This document shows, piece by piece, positions 1 to 5,626 of a stretch of 5,964 nt of DNA; the stretch's first letter is position 1, and every line of letters begins with the position of its first letter. The DNA comes from JBOFZL01 sp051655155 (GTDB lineage: Bacteria > Bacillota > Clostridia > Peptostreptococcales > Filifactoraceae): NCBI GenBank assembly GCA_051655155.1, contig JBOFZL010000006.1:1-5964 (forward strand), in the 5' to 3' direction. A model generated the notes under the pieces. It ran no database searches and was not told where the DNA came from. It was given only the letters and a program-made list of their open reading frames with translations. A program made the translations under genes and the position numbers.

Positions 1-495
1 TTTAAATTAGAAAATAAAAAATTGGATAGTGTTGGACTTTCATTTAAAAATATTAAATTGAAAGTTGCATATGGAATCGCAATATTTTTATTTCTAAGTT
101 TATTTACTTTAATACCACTACTTATCACAAATGATTATACTATTTTAGACTTAAGTGCTAAATCACTAAACGAGGTACTAAAATATACGGCATACCATAT
201 TTTTTTCATCGGCTTTTCAGAAGAACTTATTTTTAGAGGTTATTTTCTAGAACGTTTTAGATCAATATTTAAATCAGATATATTAGGTATATTATTATCA
301 TCTATTTTATTTGGCCTAGCTCATTATAATAAAGGCATTTCAAATATTATTGCAGCAAGTTTTATAGGGATTATTTTTTCTATATCCAAATTAAAATTTA
401 AGGATTGCGATGTAATAGCTTTATCTATAGCTCATGGTTTAAATAATTCTTTCATTATGATATTGGGATATATAATGACAAGTTTTTTTATTTAA
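1..495 (+). CDS. CPBP family intramembrane metalloprotease (Abi/CAAX protease-like), 5'-truncated by the window edge
   Basis: The reading frame is open from base 1 to the TAA at 493-495. The TTG at 22 is in frame but has no ribosome binding site, and codons continue upstream, so the true start lies outside the window. At least 164 residues are present. Counting from that TTG, the CPBP motifs appear in order: EExxxR (E67, E68, R72, in GFSEELIFRGY), FGLAH with H101, and AHGLNN with H138 and N141. These are the metal-binding and catalytic residues of the family, so the enzyme looks active. Hydrophobic stretches at about 14-36, 53-65, 86-100, 107-121 and 131-154 mark it as an integral membrane protein. 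In Firmicutes such proteins often sit beside bacteriocin or RiPP genes as immunity proteins or leader proteases. The two peptide genes 67 bp downstream fit either role, but its substrate is unknown. Confidence 0.88.
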   Translation, partial: FKLENKKLDSVGLSFKNIKLKVAYGIAIFLFLSLFTLIPLLITNDYTILDLSAKSLNEVLKYTAYHIFFIGFSEELIFRGYFLERFRSIFKSDILGILLSSILFGLAHYNKGISNIIAASFIGIIFSISKLKFKDCDVIALSIAHGLNNSFIMILGYIMTSFFI

Positions 496-501
496 AATTG
501 T

Positions 502-531
502 TTGAAAATTCAAAATACCCAAGGGTATATA
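502..531 (+). promoter_or_regulatory. Candidate promoter and overlapping small inverted repeat upstream of the first peptide gene
   Basis: TTGAAA (502-507) and TATATA (526-531), 18 bp apart, form a plausible sigma-A promoter in the short gap between the CPBP stop codon and the first peptide. An inverted repeat, ATACCC-AA-GGGTAT (515-528), lies in the spacer and touches the -10 box, where a repressor could act. With DNA this AT-rich, promoter matches arise by chance, so this is only a suggestion. Confidence 0.35.
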
Positions 532-562
532 TGCTAAATTTGAATACTAATAAGGAGAAAGT

Positions 563-757
563 ATGGATTACTTAGTTGTTGATGGAGATGTATCAGAATT
601 TGGTATATGCAATTGCGTTTTTAATATTTGCAAAGTAGATAACCAATGTAGAGGATATTTATGTGGATCTGACTGTGGAACTGACTGCGGTAGATTGGGA
701 TGTTGTAGCCAAGGTGGGAGGTCACTTCCTACTAGACTATTCACATCTAGCAAGTAA
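563..757 (+). CDS. Small cysteine-rich peptide, putative RiPP/bacteriocin-like precursor (copy 1, intact)
   Basis: A 64-aa peptide starting at an ATG preceded by AAGGAG (552-557, 5 nt spacing). It has nine cysteines at 16, 18, 23, 29, 34, 38, 42, 47 and 48. There is no hydrophobic signal peptide or membrane segment. It shares MDYLVVDG, SE-GIC-C and (G/N)RLGCCxQGGRSLPTR with the next gene, while the middle differs in sequence and cysteine number. Constant ends around a variable Cys-rich core, tandem duplication, and a CPBP protein and ABC exporter on the same strand are typical of ribosomally made, modified, exported peptides. Many codon differences between the copies are silent (tac/tat, gaa/gag), which supports real coding under selection. 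I do not recognise the family. A clostridial Cys-rich class matured by a radical SAM enzyme is one guess, but no maturase is present. A metal-binding peptide is an alternative. Confidence 0.72.
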   Translation: MDYLVVDGDVSEFGICNCVFNICKVDNQCRGYLCGSDCGTDCGRLGCCSQGGRSLPTRLFTSSK

Positions 758-777
758 TTTATAGTTCAAAATCTAAT

Positions 778-783
778 AGGGGG
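778..783 (+). promoter_or_regulatory. Ribosome binding site of the second peptide gene
   Basis: AGGGGG lies 7 nt before the ATG at 791. The 33-bp gap after the first peptide's stop contains this site and no obvious terminator or promoter, so the two peptides are probably cotranscribed and translated separately. Confidence 0.6.
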
Positions 784-944
784 ATATATAATGGATTATT
801 TAGTTGTTGATGGTGCTACTTCTGAGTTAGGTATTTGCCAGTGTTGGGTTCTTAATATACCTGACTGTCCCACGCAAGTATGTAGTACAAATGGATGTAA
901 TCGACTAGGGTGCTGTACCCAAGGTGGAAGGTCACTTCCTACTA

Positions 945-982
945 GGGGTAGCGTCAGGAAAATGCGGAATCCGTACGTTAAG
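945..982 (+). repeat. Left terminal inverted repeat (IRL), 38 bp
   Basis: It starts GGGGTAGCGTCAGG and ends CCGTACGTTAAG. It matches the right end in 37 of 38 positions after reverse complementing. The 38-bp length and GGGG terminus are standard for Tn3-family ends, where TnpA binds. It lies in frame in the second peptide ORF and supplies its codons 53 onward. Confidence 0.95.
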
Positions 983-986
983 CTAA

Positions 987-1014
987 CTAAACCCGCTGTT
1001 TCCAACGGGTTTAG
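987..1014 (+). terminator. Terminator-like hairpin just inside the left transposon end
   Basis: A perfect 9-bp stem (CTAAACCCG / CGGGTTTAG) with a 10-nt loop is followed on the + strand by TATTTT. The minus-strand side is not T-rich, so it should stop transcription entering from the peptide genes. Bases 990-1011 are repeated inverted at the right end, at the same distance from the terminus. Confidence 0.7.
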
Positions 1015-1061
1015 TATTTTAAATTACAAGATAGTATAACACAATGTAAGTATTGAGTTTA

Positions 1062-1070
1062 TGTTATACT
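1062..1070 (+). promoter_or_regulatory. Candidate extended -10 promoter for the vanZ-like gene
   Basis: TGTTATACT is an extended -10 element (TGn plus TATACT) with no convincing -35. A second -10-like box, TATAAT, lies at 1091-1096, also without a good -35. Either would produce a leader of more than 120 nt before the vanZ-like start at 1226. The gene needs its own promoter because the 987-1014 hairpin should block read-through from the left. Confidence 0.35.
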
Positions 1071-1125
1071 AAAAAAGGTCGTAATTGTTATATAATGCGA
1101 AGTAAATAGTATGATTATCTTATAT

Positions 1126-1153
1126 GTTCACGAAAACATCTGTTTTAGTGGAC
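1126..1153 (+). promoter_or_regulatory. Imperfect hairpin plus T-run in the vanZ leader, possible attenuator
   Basis: The arms GTTCACGAAAACA and TGTTTTAGTGGAC pair with one mismatch and one G-T wobble, and a TTATTTTTT run follows (1157-1164). This resembles an intrinsic terminator between the candidate promoter and the vanZ-like start. A 21-codon ORF (ATG 1111 to TAA 1174-1176, starting MIILYVHE) spans the hairpin but has only a weak GAAG upstream. Together they could form an attenuator with a leader peptide. They could also be a relic of an older element boundary. No function is shown. Confidence 0.4.
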
Positions 1154-1225
1154 ACTTATTTTTTATAGATGATTAAAAAGGTAATTAAATGTAAATATTG
1201 TATATTAATATAAGGAGGTGCATGT

Positions 1226-1765
1226 ATGAGTAATTACTTAATTAGAGGAATATCAGAGTTTATAATAGTTACACCTTTAGCTCTTATTATATTCTCAGTT
1301 TACTTTTTATATATGAAGTTTATACTTAAAAGAAAAATAGAATGGGATTCCGTAGAAACTTTATGTAAGTTCTCGTGGCTACTTATGTTATTAGCTATTC
1401 TAAATATAACAGGCATAATTGAAAGTATCTTAATTGGTAACTTTAGCTTTGATTCAATAGCAAATGAAACAGCGTACATTCAATTTAATATTTTACAGGA
1501 TGGGTTATCGCCTGCTACCATATTAAATATTTTACTTTTTATTCCATTTGGTTTTTTTACAATCATGGTCTTTAAAAGATTTTTAACTGGTGCTTTAATA
1601 GGGATTTTACTTTCACTATCAATTGAGGTATTACAATTATTTACTGGAAGATTTGTGCAACTAGAAGATGTGTTAATGAATACGCTTGGAATGTTAATAG
1701 GATGTTTATTTGCTTATTTAGTATTAAAATCAAATAAAAAAGGACATGTTGTAATTGATTCTTAA
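1226..1765 (+). CDS. VanZ family membrane protein (transposon passenger gene)
   Basis: A 179-aa protein. The ATG at 1226 is chosen because AAGGAGGTG lies at 1212-1220; the ATG at 1222 is out of frame. Five hydrophobic segments lie at about 9-30, 47-68, 97-115, 118-138 and 148-167. The VanZ-family pattern is visible: NILLFIPFGF (101-110), then S132, E134 and Q137, then R142 with DVLMNTLG (148-155). It is slightly longer than Tn1546 VanZ (about 161 aa). That VanZ gives low-level teicoplanin resistance by an unclear mechanism; other family members are uncharacterised. There are no vanHAX or vanRS genes nearby, so this is not a vancomycin operon. It is the only passenger gene and converges with tnpA, with a terminator between. 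A drug-resistance role is plausible from the context but is inference. Confidence 0.87.
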   Translation: MSNYLIRGISEFIIVTPLALIIFSVYFLYMKFILKRKIEWDSVETLCKFSWLLMLLAILNITGIIESILIGNFSFDSIANETAYIQFNILQDGLSPATILNILLFIPFGFFTIMVFKRFLTGALIGILLSLSIEVLQLFTGRFVQLEDVLMNTLGMLIGCLFAYLVLKSNKKGHVVIDS

Positions 1766-1825
1766 TGTTCAATAAATAAAAATGATATTTTATTGAATTT
1801 GCAATTTTAATATATTAAGAATCAA
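1755..1825 (+). repeat. Nested inverted repeats spanning the vanZ stop codon
   Basis: A perfect 12-bp outer pair, TTGATTCTTAAT (1755-1766) and its complement (1814-1825), encloses a 9-bp stem, TTCAATAAA (1768-1776) with TTTATTGAA (1789-1797). The outer arm contains the TAA of the vanZ-like gene. The structure lies directly before the stronger terminator at 1829. It may be an mRNA 3' stabilising structure or an AT-rich auxiliary terminator. Confidence 0.55.
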
Positions 1826-1828
1826 GAG

Positions 1829-1864
1829 GTAGGAGCATACATAAATTAGCTCCTACTTTTTTTA
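1829..1864 (+). terminator. Rho-independent terminator of the vanZ-like gene
   Basis: An 8-bp stem (GTAGGAGC 1829-1836, GCTCCTAC 1849-1856) with a 12-nt loop is followed by seven T residues. It is oriented for + strand transcription and separates the vanZ-like gene from the convergent tnpA, whose stop codon begins at 1864. On the minus strand the tail is not T-rich, so tnpA is not clearly terminated by it. Confidence 0.82.
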
Positions 1865-4828
1865 TACATTTAATGGTCTTAGTATTTCTTTATCTTCATT
1901 ATCATCAAATTTAAACTGATATTCTCCTAACATATTGATATGCTCCCAACCTAAAGGAGATATATGAGTAATTAAATTTTCATTAACTTCTTCTCCAATA
2001 GATTTTCTATATTCAATAGCCTTTTCTAGATATATTGTATTCCAGATATTAATAGCATTTATTATTAAATTAAGAGCTGTCGCTCTTTGGAGTTGATTTT
2101 GTACAGTTCTTTCCCTAAATTCACCTTGCTTACCAAAGAATATAGCACGAGCAAGTCCATTCATTGCTTCTCCTTTATTTAATCCCCTGTGTATCTTTCT
2201 TCTTAATTCTTCACTTGAAATATAATCTAATATAAATATAGTTTTTTCTATCCTACCCATCTCTCTTAATGCTGTAGCTAAACTGTTCTGCCTAGAATAA
2301 GAGCCTATTTTACTAAGTATTAGTGATGATGTAACTTTACCTTCTCTAACTGAGTGTGCTAGTCTTAAAACGTCATCAAAGTTCTCTCTTATTACTTTTT
2401 CATTTATCTTTCCTTTTAAAAGATTCTCTAAGTTTTTGTGATTATTAGCATTCTTCATAGTGAATAATTTTATATCGGATATATCCCTTATTCTGGGTGC
2501 AAATCTAAATCCTAATATATGAGTAAGAGCAAAGATTTGGTCTGTATATCCAGCTGTATCTGTATAGTGTTCCTGAATATCTAAATCGGTGTTATTATTC
2601 AAAAGTCCATCAAGTACATGAGTTGCATCCCTAGAATTTGTATTAATTATTTTAGTATAGTATGAAGAAAATTTATCACTCGTAAATCTATAAATTGTAG
2701 TTCCTTTTCCTGAACCATAATGAGGGTTAAAATCAGCATATAAAGATGATACGCCTATTTGCATTCTCATTCCATCCGATGATGAAGTAGTACCATCACC
2801 CCAGTGTTTAGAAAGTTTTAACTTATCTTGATAATTAACTAGAACTGTTTGAGCTCTTTCCATTGCATCATCATATAAACGCCATTGTGACACTCCTGAT
2901 AATTGCTTATATGTTATTCCTGGCGTTGCATCAGCTATTTTACTTAAACCTATATTTGTTCCCATTCCTAGCAATGTAGCAATGATTAAATTAGTTTCAT
3001 CTACATCAGGCTTTTTACCTGTAGATGCATGTGTAAATTCATTGTGAAATCTAGTTAACTTAGCAACATCAGAGACTATATCTGCAAGGGCTGTTTTAGG
3101 TAATAGATTATAAGAAATAACACTAAAGTCCTTTGCCTCTGTTGGAGTGTCTTTCTCTAGTCTAGATACTGAAATCTTACCTTTTTCAATAGATACACTT
3201 TCTAAGTGTTTTATATTTTTAGAAACCCAATCTAATCTTTCATTAAGAGCATTAAGTCTTTCTTTTAGATACTCATCAACAGATAAACTAACACTCAATC
3301 TATTATCTACTTTTGATTTTTCCCATTCATCTTTAGTTATTAAATAATCATCAAACTCTTTAAACTGCTTACTTCCTTCGATAGATATATCACCAGCTTT
3401 AACTCTATCTCTTAATTCTGTTACAAGTGCTATTTCAAAATAATGTCTATCGATAGTTCCATCTTTCTTAACAACATGATTTATCCAACGCTTAGGTAAA
3501 AATTCTACTGGAGTATCTTGTGGTACTTTACGTTTTTTAGTATCATTTAAATCATTTAAGACTTCGATAGATTTTAATAGTGGTTCATTTCCTTTTATTG
3601 AATTAAATTTCAATGCTTTAAGTAATCTTGGCGTATATTTTCTTAAAGTATTGTATTTACTTTCAATTAAATCTAGATAATCAAAATCTGAAGGTCTAGC
3701 AAGGTTCTTAGATTCTTCAACAGACTCTACGAAAGAACTCCATCCCATCGCCTTATCAATTAATTCATATGGGTCTAGATTATTGTCTCTGGCGTATATA
3801 ACAGCCTCACCAATACTACTAAAGTGTAGTACTTTTTCATTTATTTTCTTACCATTTTGTTTTTGTATTTCATCCTGTGCTTTTCTACCATCACTCATCA
3901 TTATTTGAATAACTCTATCATGTATTTCAAATGCTTTATCAGTTAAGTCTTTTGATAGGTTTAAAAGAAATATAGATAGCATTGCATGACTTTTACTTTC
4001 ATTAAAATCTCTAAATGCCTGAGGGCTATATCTTTGACCTAGTTTGTATATCTGATTGATTTTATTTGAATGTAATTTATTTAACTGAATTGAATCTAAG
4101 TTTAATTCTCTTATGTATTCTAATTTTTCAATTACCTTTAGAAAGTTATCAATACTGGGTCTTCCAATAGGTTCTTTTAACCAACCTAAAATAGTTTTAT
4201 TTTTTAGATTTTCAGATTGAGATGATACTATTTCATTTAGACGTTTCCTTTGTTTAGTATCTAAATAACTAATGATAGTATCGATAACTATCTTTTCAGC
4301 TTTTTCTTTTGCTTCCCATACTAACGCCTCAATAGTAGTAATTGCAGGTAATATAACTTTATTTTCTCTTAAAAAGCAGATACATCTATCAATTAAAAAT
4401 ATTGTATTATCATTTTCTAAGGATAAATTAGTCAGATATTTTAATGCTAAGCCATGTTCTATAAAAGTAAAAGATATATATCCATATTTATCTCGAATCT
4501 CCTTTATATGCTCTCTGTAAGTAACCTCTCTTAGAGAATAATTATTTAATGCTCTAGGAACTGTACCTATTTGTTTTGCGATATATCTAACTATATTTTC
4601 AGGTACTTCTTTGTTAAGTATATAAGGCCATCCAGGATAGCGTAAAACTGCTAATTGAAGTGCAAATCCTAACTGATTTTCTTCTTTTCTATGCTTTCTT
4701 ATAATCTCAACATCTTCTTTAGAAAATGTATAGTAAATCCCTACACTACCTTCGTCATCTGGAAATTTCATAAAATTATATCTCTGCTCTTTTGTTAATA
4801 GTTCTCTTCCCCTAATTGCTGTGCTCAT
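1862..4828 (-). CDS. tnpA: Tn3-family transposase TnpA (DDE), full length
   Basis: A 988-aa protein, the usual length for Tn3-family TnpA (Tn4430 TnpA is about 987). The ATG at 4828 follows a GAGAGGT ribosome binding site. The N-terminal two thirds hold the DNA-binding and linker regions typical of the family. The C-terminal DDE domain is clear: WGDGTTSSSDG (676-686), EHYTDTAGYTD (753-763), and LNKGEAMNGLARAIFFG (883-899) followed by ALNLIINAINIWNT (918-931). I place the catalytic triad at D685, D757 and E887. All three sit at a constant +6 offset from the Tn4430 residues as I recall them (D679, D751, E881). It binds the 38-bp ends and carries out replicative transposition through cointegrates. 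Expression probably starts in the palindromic region upstream and is limited by resolvase. No frameshift or internal stop is present. Confidence 0.96.
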   Translation of the reverse strand: MSTAIRGRELLTKEQRYNFMKFPDDEGSVGIYYTFSKEDVEIIRKHRKEENQLGFALQLAVLRYPGWPYILNKEVPENIVRYIAKQIGTVPRALNNYSLREVTYREHIKEIRDKYGYISFTFIEHGLALKYLTNLSLENDNTIFLIDRCICFLRENKVILPAITTIEALVWEAKEKAEKIVIDTIISYLDTKQRKRLNEIVSSQSENLKNKTILGWLKEPIGRPSIDNFLKVIEKLEYIRELNLDSIQLNKLHSNKINQIYKLGQRYSPQAFRDFNESKSHAMLSIFLLNLSKDLTDKAFEIHDRVIQIMMSDGRKAQDEIQKQNGKKINEKVLHFSSIGEAVIYARDNNLDPYELIDKAMGWSSFVESVEESKNLARPSDFDYLDLIESKYNTLRKYTPRLLKALKFNSIKGNEPLLKSIEVLNDLNDTKKRKVPQDTPVEFLPKRWINHVVKKDGTIDRHYFEIALVTELRDRVKAGDISIEGSKQFKEFDDYLITKDEWEKSKVDNRLSVSLSVDEYLKERLNALNERLDWVSKNIKHLESVSIEKGKISVSRLEKDTPTEAKDFSVISYNLLPKTALADIVSDVAKLTRFHNEFTHASTGKKPDVDETNLIIATLLGMGTNIGLSKIADATPGITYKQLSGVSQWRLYDDAMERAQTVLVNYQDKLKLSKHWGDGTTSSSDGMRMQIGVSSLYADFNPHYGSGKGTTIYRFTSDKFSSYYTKIINTNSRDATHVLDGLLNNNTDLDIQEHYTDTAGYTDQIFALTHILGFRFAPRIRDISDIKLFTMKNANNHKNLENLLKGKINEKVIRENFDDVLRLAHSVREGKVTSSLILSKIGSYSRQNSLATALREMGRIEKTIFILDYISSEELRRKIHRGLNKGEAMNGLARAIFFGKQGEFRERTVQNQLQRATALNLIINAINIWNTIYLEKAIEYRKSIGEEVNENLITHISPLGWEHINMLGEYQFKFDDNEDKEILRPLNV

Positions 4829-4962
4829 AATGACCTCTCTATCTTTTTAGTTTTAAATTAATTATATCAATAGGGTATACTCTATTGGTATAATTAATTA
4901 ATTATGGAAAAATCAGTGTTTGAACTGTCCCATAAGACTTGTATCAGAACGGAGGAAGACAT
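4829..4962. promoter_or_regulatory. Intergenic res/promoter region between divergent tnpA and tnpR
   Basis: This 134-bp gap has the position and roughly the size expected for a Tn3-family res site, where the serine resolvase binds, resolves cointegrates and represses both genes. Its main visible structure is the palindrome at 4856-4899. The remainder (about 4900-4950) should hold the accessory subsites II and III, but I could not define their half-sites by eye. Confidence 0.6.
4856..4899. repeat. 44-bp palindrome, probable res core (site I) with divergent -10 boxes
   Basis: The sequence is a near-perfect inverted repeat centred between 4877 and 4878 (GTATAC), with 20 of 22 base pairs matching; mismatches are 4867/4888 and 4874/4881. 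TATAAT occurs at 4889-4894 on the + strand, towards tnpR, and at 4866-4861 on the - strand, towards tnpA. The two promoters are therefore mirror images sharing one palindrome. Serine resolvases cut at a central dinucleotide of such a site, here probably the AT at 4877-4878 inside GTATAC. The -35 boxes are weak (ATCAAT/ACCAAT), which fits low, controlled expression. Confidence 0.6.
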
Positions 4963-5541
4963 TTGAGAAAAATAGGGTATGTTCGTGTAAGTTCACAGGA
5001 CCAAAATGAAGAAAGACAAATTAAACAATTAAATGAAATCGGAGTAGATTTTATTTATCAAGAAAAAATATCAGGAGCAACGTTGGATAGAAAAGAACTT
5101 AATAAGATGCTTGATGAACTTGAACCAGAAGATATAGTTTTTGTAACGGACCTTACAAGAATTACAAGAAGTACGAAAGATTTATTTTTATTAGTCGAGA
5201 AAATTAAAAGTAAGGGTGCAACATTAAAGTCTATTAAAGATACATGGCTAGATTTATCAGAGGATAATCCGTATAGTCAATTTTTAATAACTGTAATGGC
5301 TGGAGTTAACCAACTAGAAAGAGATTTAATTAAAGTTAGACAACGTGAAGGTATTGAAATTGCTAAGTTGCAAGGTAAGTACAAAGGTAGGGTTAAAAAA
5401 TATCATAGTAATCATGAAGGAATAAATTATGCAGTAAAATTGTATAATGAAGGAAATATGACTGTTAAACAAATATGTGAAATAACAAATATATCAAGGT
5501 CTTCTCTTTATAGAAGACTTCAAGAGGATGTATCTAATTAA
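4963..5541 (+). CDS. tnpR: Serine resolvase TnpR of the Tn3-family transposon
   Basis: A 192-aa protein. I choose the TTG at 4963 because GGAGGA (4951-4956) lies 6 nt upstream and the product then begins (M)RKIGYVRVSS, the canonical resolvase N-terminus. A longer reading from TTG 4939 has no ribosome binding site. The catalytic serine is S10. The active-site arginine region is DLTRITRS (63-70, with R66 and R69), with R8 also present. The long E helix begins near NQLERDLIKVRQRE (116-129). A GKYKGR linker (143-148) leads to a C-terminal helix-turn-helix (about 166-187, MTVKQICEITNISRSSLYRRL region). It resolves cointegrates at res and probably represses tnpA and its own gene. The TTG start may keep its level low. 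A weak + strand terminator candidate follows at 5556. Confidence 0.95.
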   Translation: MRKIGYVRVSSQDQNEERQIKQLNEIGVDFIYQEKISGATLDRKELNKMLDELEPEDIVFVTDLTRITRSTKDLFLLVEKIKSKGATLKSIKDTWLDLSEDNPYSQFLITVMAGVNQLERDLIKVRQREGIEIAKLQGKYKGRVKKYHSNHEGINYAVKLYNEGNMTVKQICEITNISRSSLYRRLQEDVSN

Positions 5542-5555
5542 AAATACATAAAAAC

Positions 5556-5585
5556 AATCAACCCGTTGGAAACAGCGGGTTGATT
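5556..5585 (-). terminator. Terminator-like hairpin just inside the right transposon end
   Basis: A perfect 10-bp stem (AATCAACCCG / CGGGTTGATT) has a 10-nt loop. On the minus strand it is followed by GTTTTTATG, so it should stop transcription entering from the right. On the + strand only a short TTT follows, giving a weak terminator for tnpR. Its core is the inverted copy of the left-end hairpin, loop included. Confidence 0.65.
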
Positions 5586-5588
5586 TGC

Positions 5589-5626
5589 CTTAACGTACGG
5601 ATTCCGCATTTTCCTGACGATACCCC
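5589..5626 (-). repeat. Right terminal inverted repeat (IRR), 38 bp
   Basis: Read on the minus strand it starts GGGGTATCGTCAGG and ends CCGTACGTTAAG. It matches IRL at 37 of 38 positions. The base after its end, 5627, begins in-frame exporter coding sequence. Confidence 0.95.

Larger units (their letters stand above)
791..1039 (+). pseudogene. Second small cysteine-rich peptide precursor, 3' end replaced by transposon DNA (chimeric ORF)
   Basis: This is the diverged duplicate of the upstream peptide gene. The native part is residues 1-52, ending at LPTR. It has seven cysteines, at 16, 18, 26, 31, 36, 41 and 42. At base 945 the Tn3-type inverted repeat begins inside the Arg-52 codon: A944 is host and GG comes from the transposon, so the codon still reads Arg (AGG; AGA in copy 1). 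Residues 53-82 are translated from the inverted repeat and the adjoining hairpin, ending at TAA 1037-1039. By analogy with copy 1 only about six native residues (LFTSSK-like) were lost, so the conserved block survives with a foreign 30-residue tail. Whether this product is made or processed is unknown. The terminator-like hairpin at 987-1014 lies inside the ORF and should reduce complete transcripts. Confidence 0.72.
945..5626. mobile_element. Tn3-family transposon (4682 bp) with vanZ-like passenger, tnpA and tnpR
   Basis: The element is bounded by 38-bp inverted repeats beginning GGGGTA, differing only at position 7 (G left, T right). The start GGGGTAGCGTCAGGAAAATG resembles ends I recall from Gram-positive Tn3-family elements such as Tn1546. 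Gene order from the left is vanZ-like (+), tnpA (-), res/promoter region, tnpR (+). Divergent tnpA and tnpR around res is a classical Tn3-family layout. All transposition parts look intact: full-length transposase with a DDE triad, resolvase with catalytic serine, and both ends. A 5-bp target duplication is expected, but the flanks are TACTA (940-944) and GATAA (5627-5631), and shifting the end by one base does not rescue a match. The left flank is a peptide gene and the right flank an ABC exporter gene. Confidence 0.93.

Noticed and set aside
1..495. Phage-defence (abortive infection) gene
   Set aside because: The Abi name of this family does not imply phage defence here, and no defence genes are adjacent. 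The peptide genes give a better context.
568..753. Minus-strand ORF of 61 codons opposite the first peptide gene
   Set aside because: Mirror of the peptide gene. The + strand frame has a good ribosome binding site and a conserved paralogue next door; the minus frame has neither a site nor a recognisable product.
796..1005. Minus-strand ORF of 69 codons opposite the second peptide gene
   Set aside because: Same shadow effect. It also starts inside the transposon end and crosses the junction, so it cannot be an ancestral gene.
1226..1765. A vancomycin-resistance operon
   Set aside because: Only a VanZ-family gene is present; there is no ligase, dehydrogenase, dipeptidase or two-component system.
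3147..3347. Plus-strand ORF of 66 codons inside tnpA
   Set aside because: Lies wholly antisense within an intact transposase and has no ribosome binding site or recognisable domain.
4272..4520. Plus-strand ORF of 82 codons inside tnpA
   Set aside because: Antisense shadow of the transposase N-terminal region. Its hydrophobic look follows from the complement of Lys/Glu-rich coding sequence.
4939..4962. Longer TnpR start at TTG 4939
   Set aside because: The eight extra residues have no upstream ribosome binding site and do not fit the resolvase N-terminus, and the GGAGGA site points to TTG 4963.
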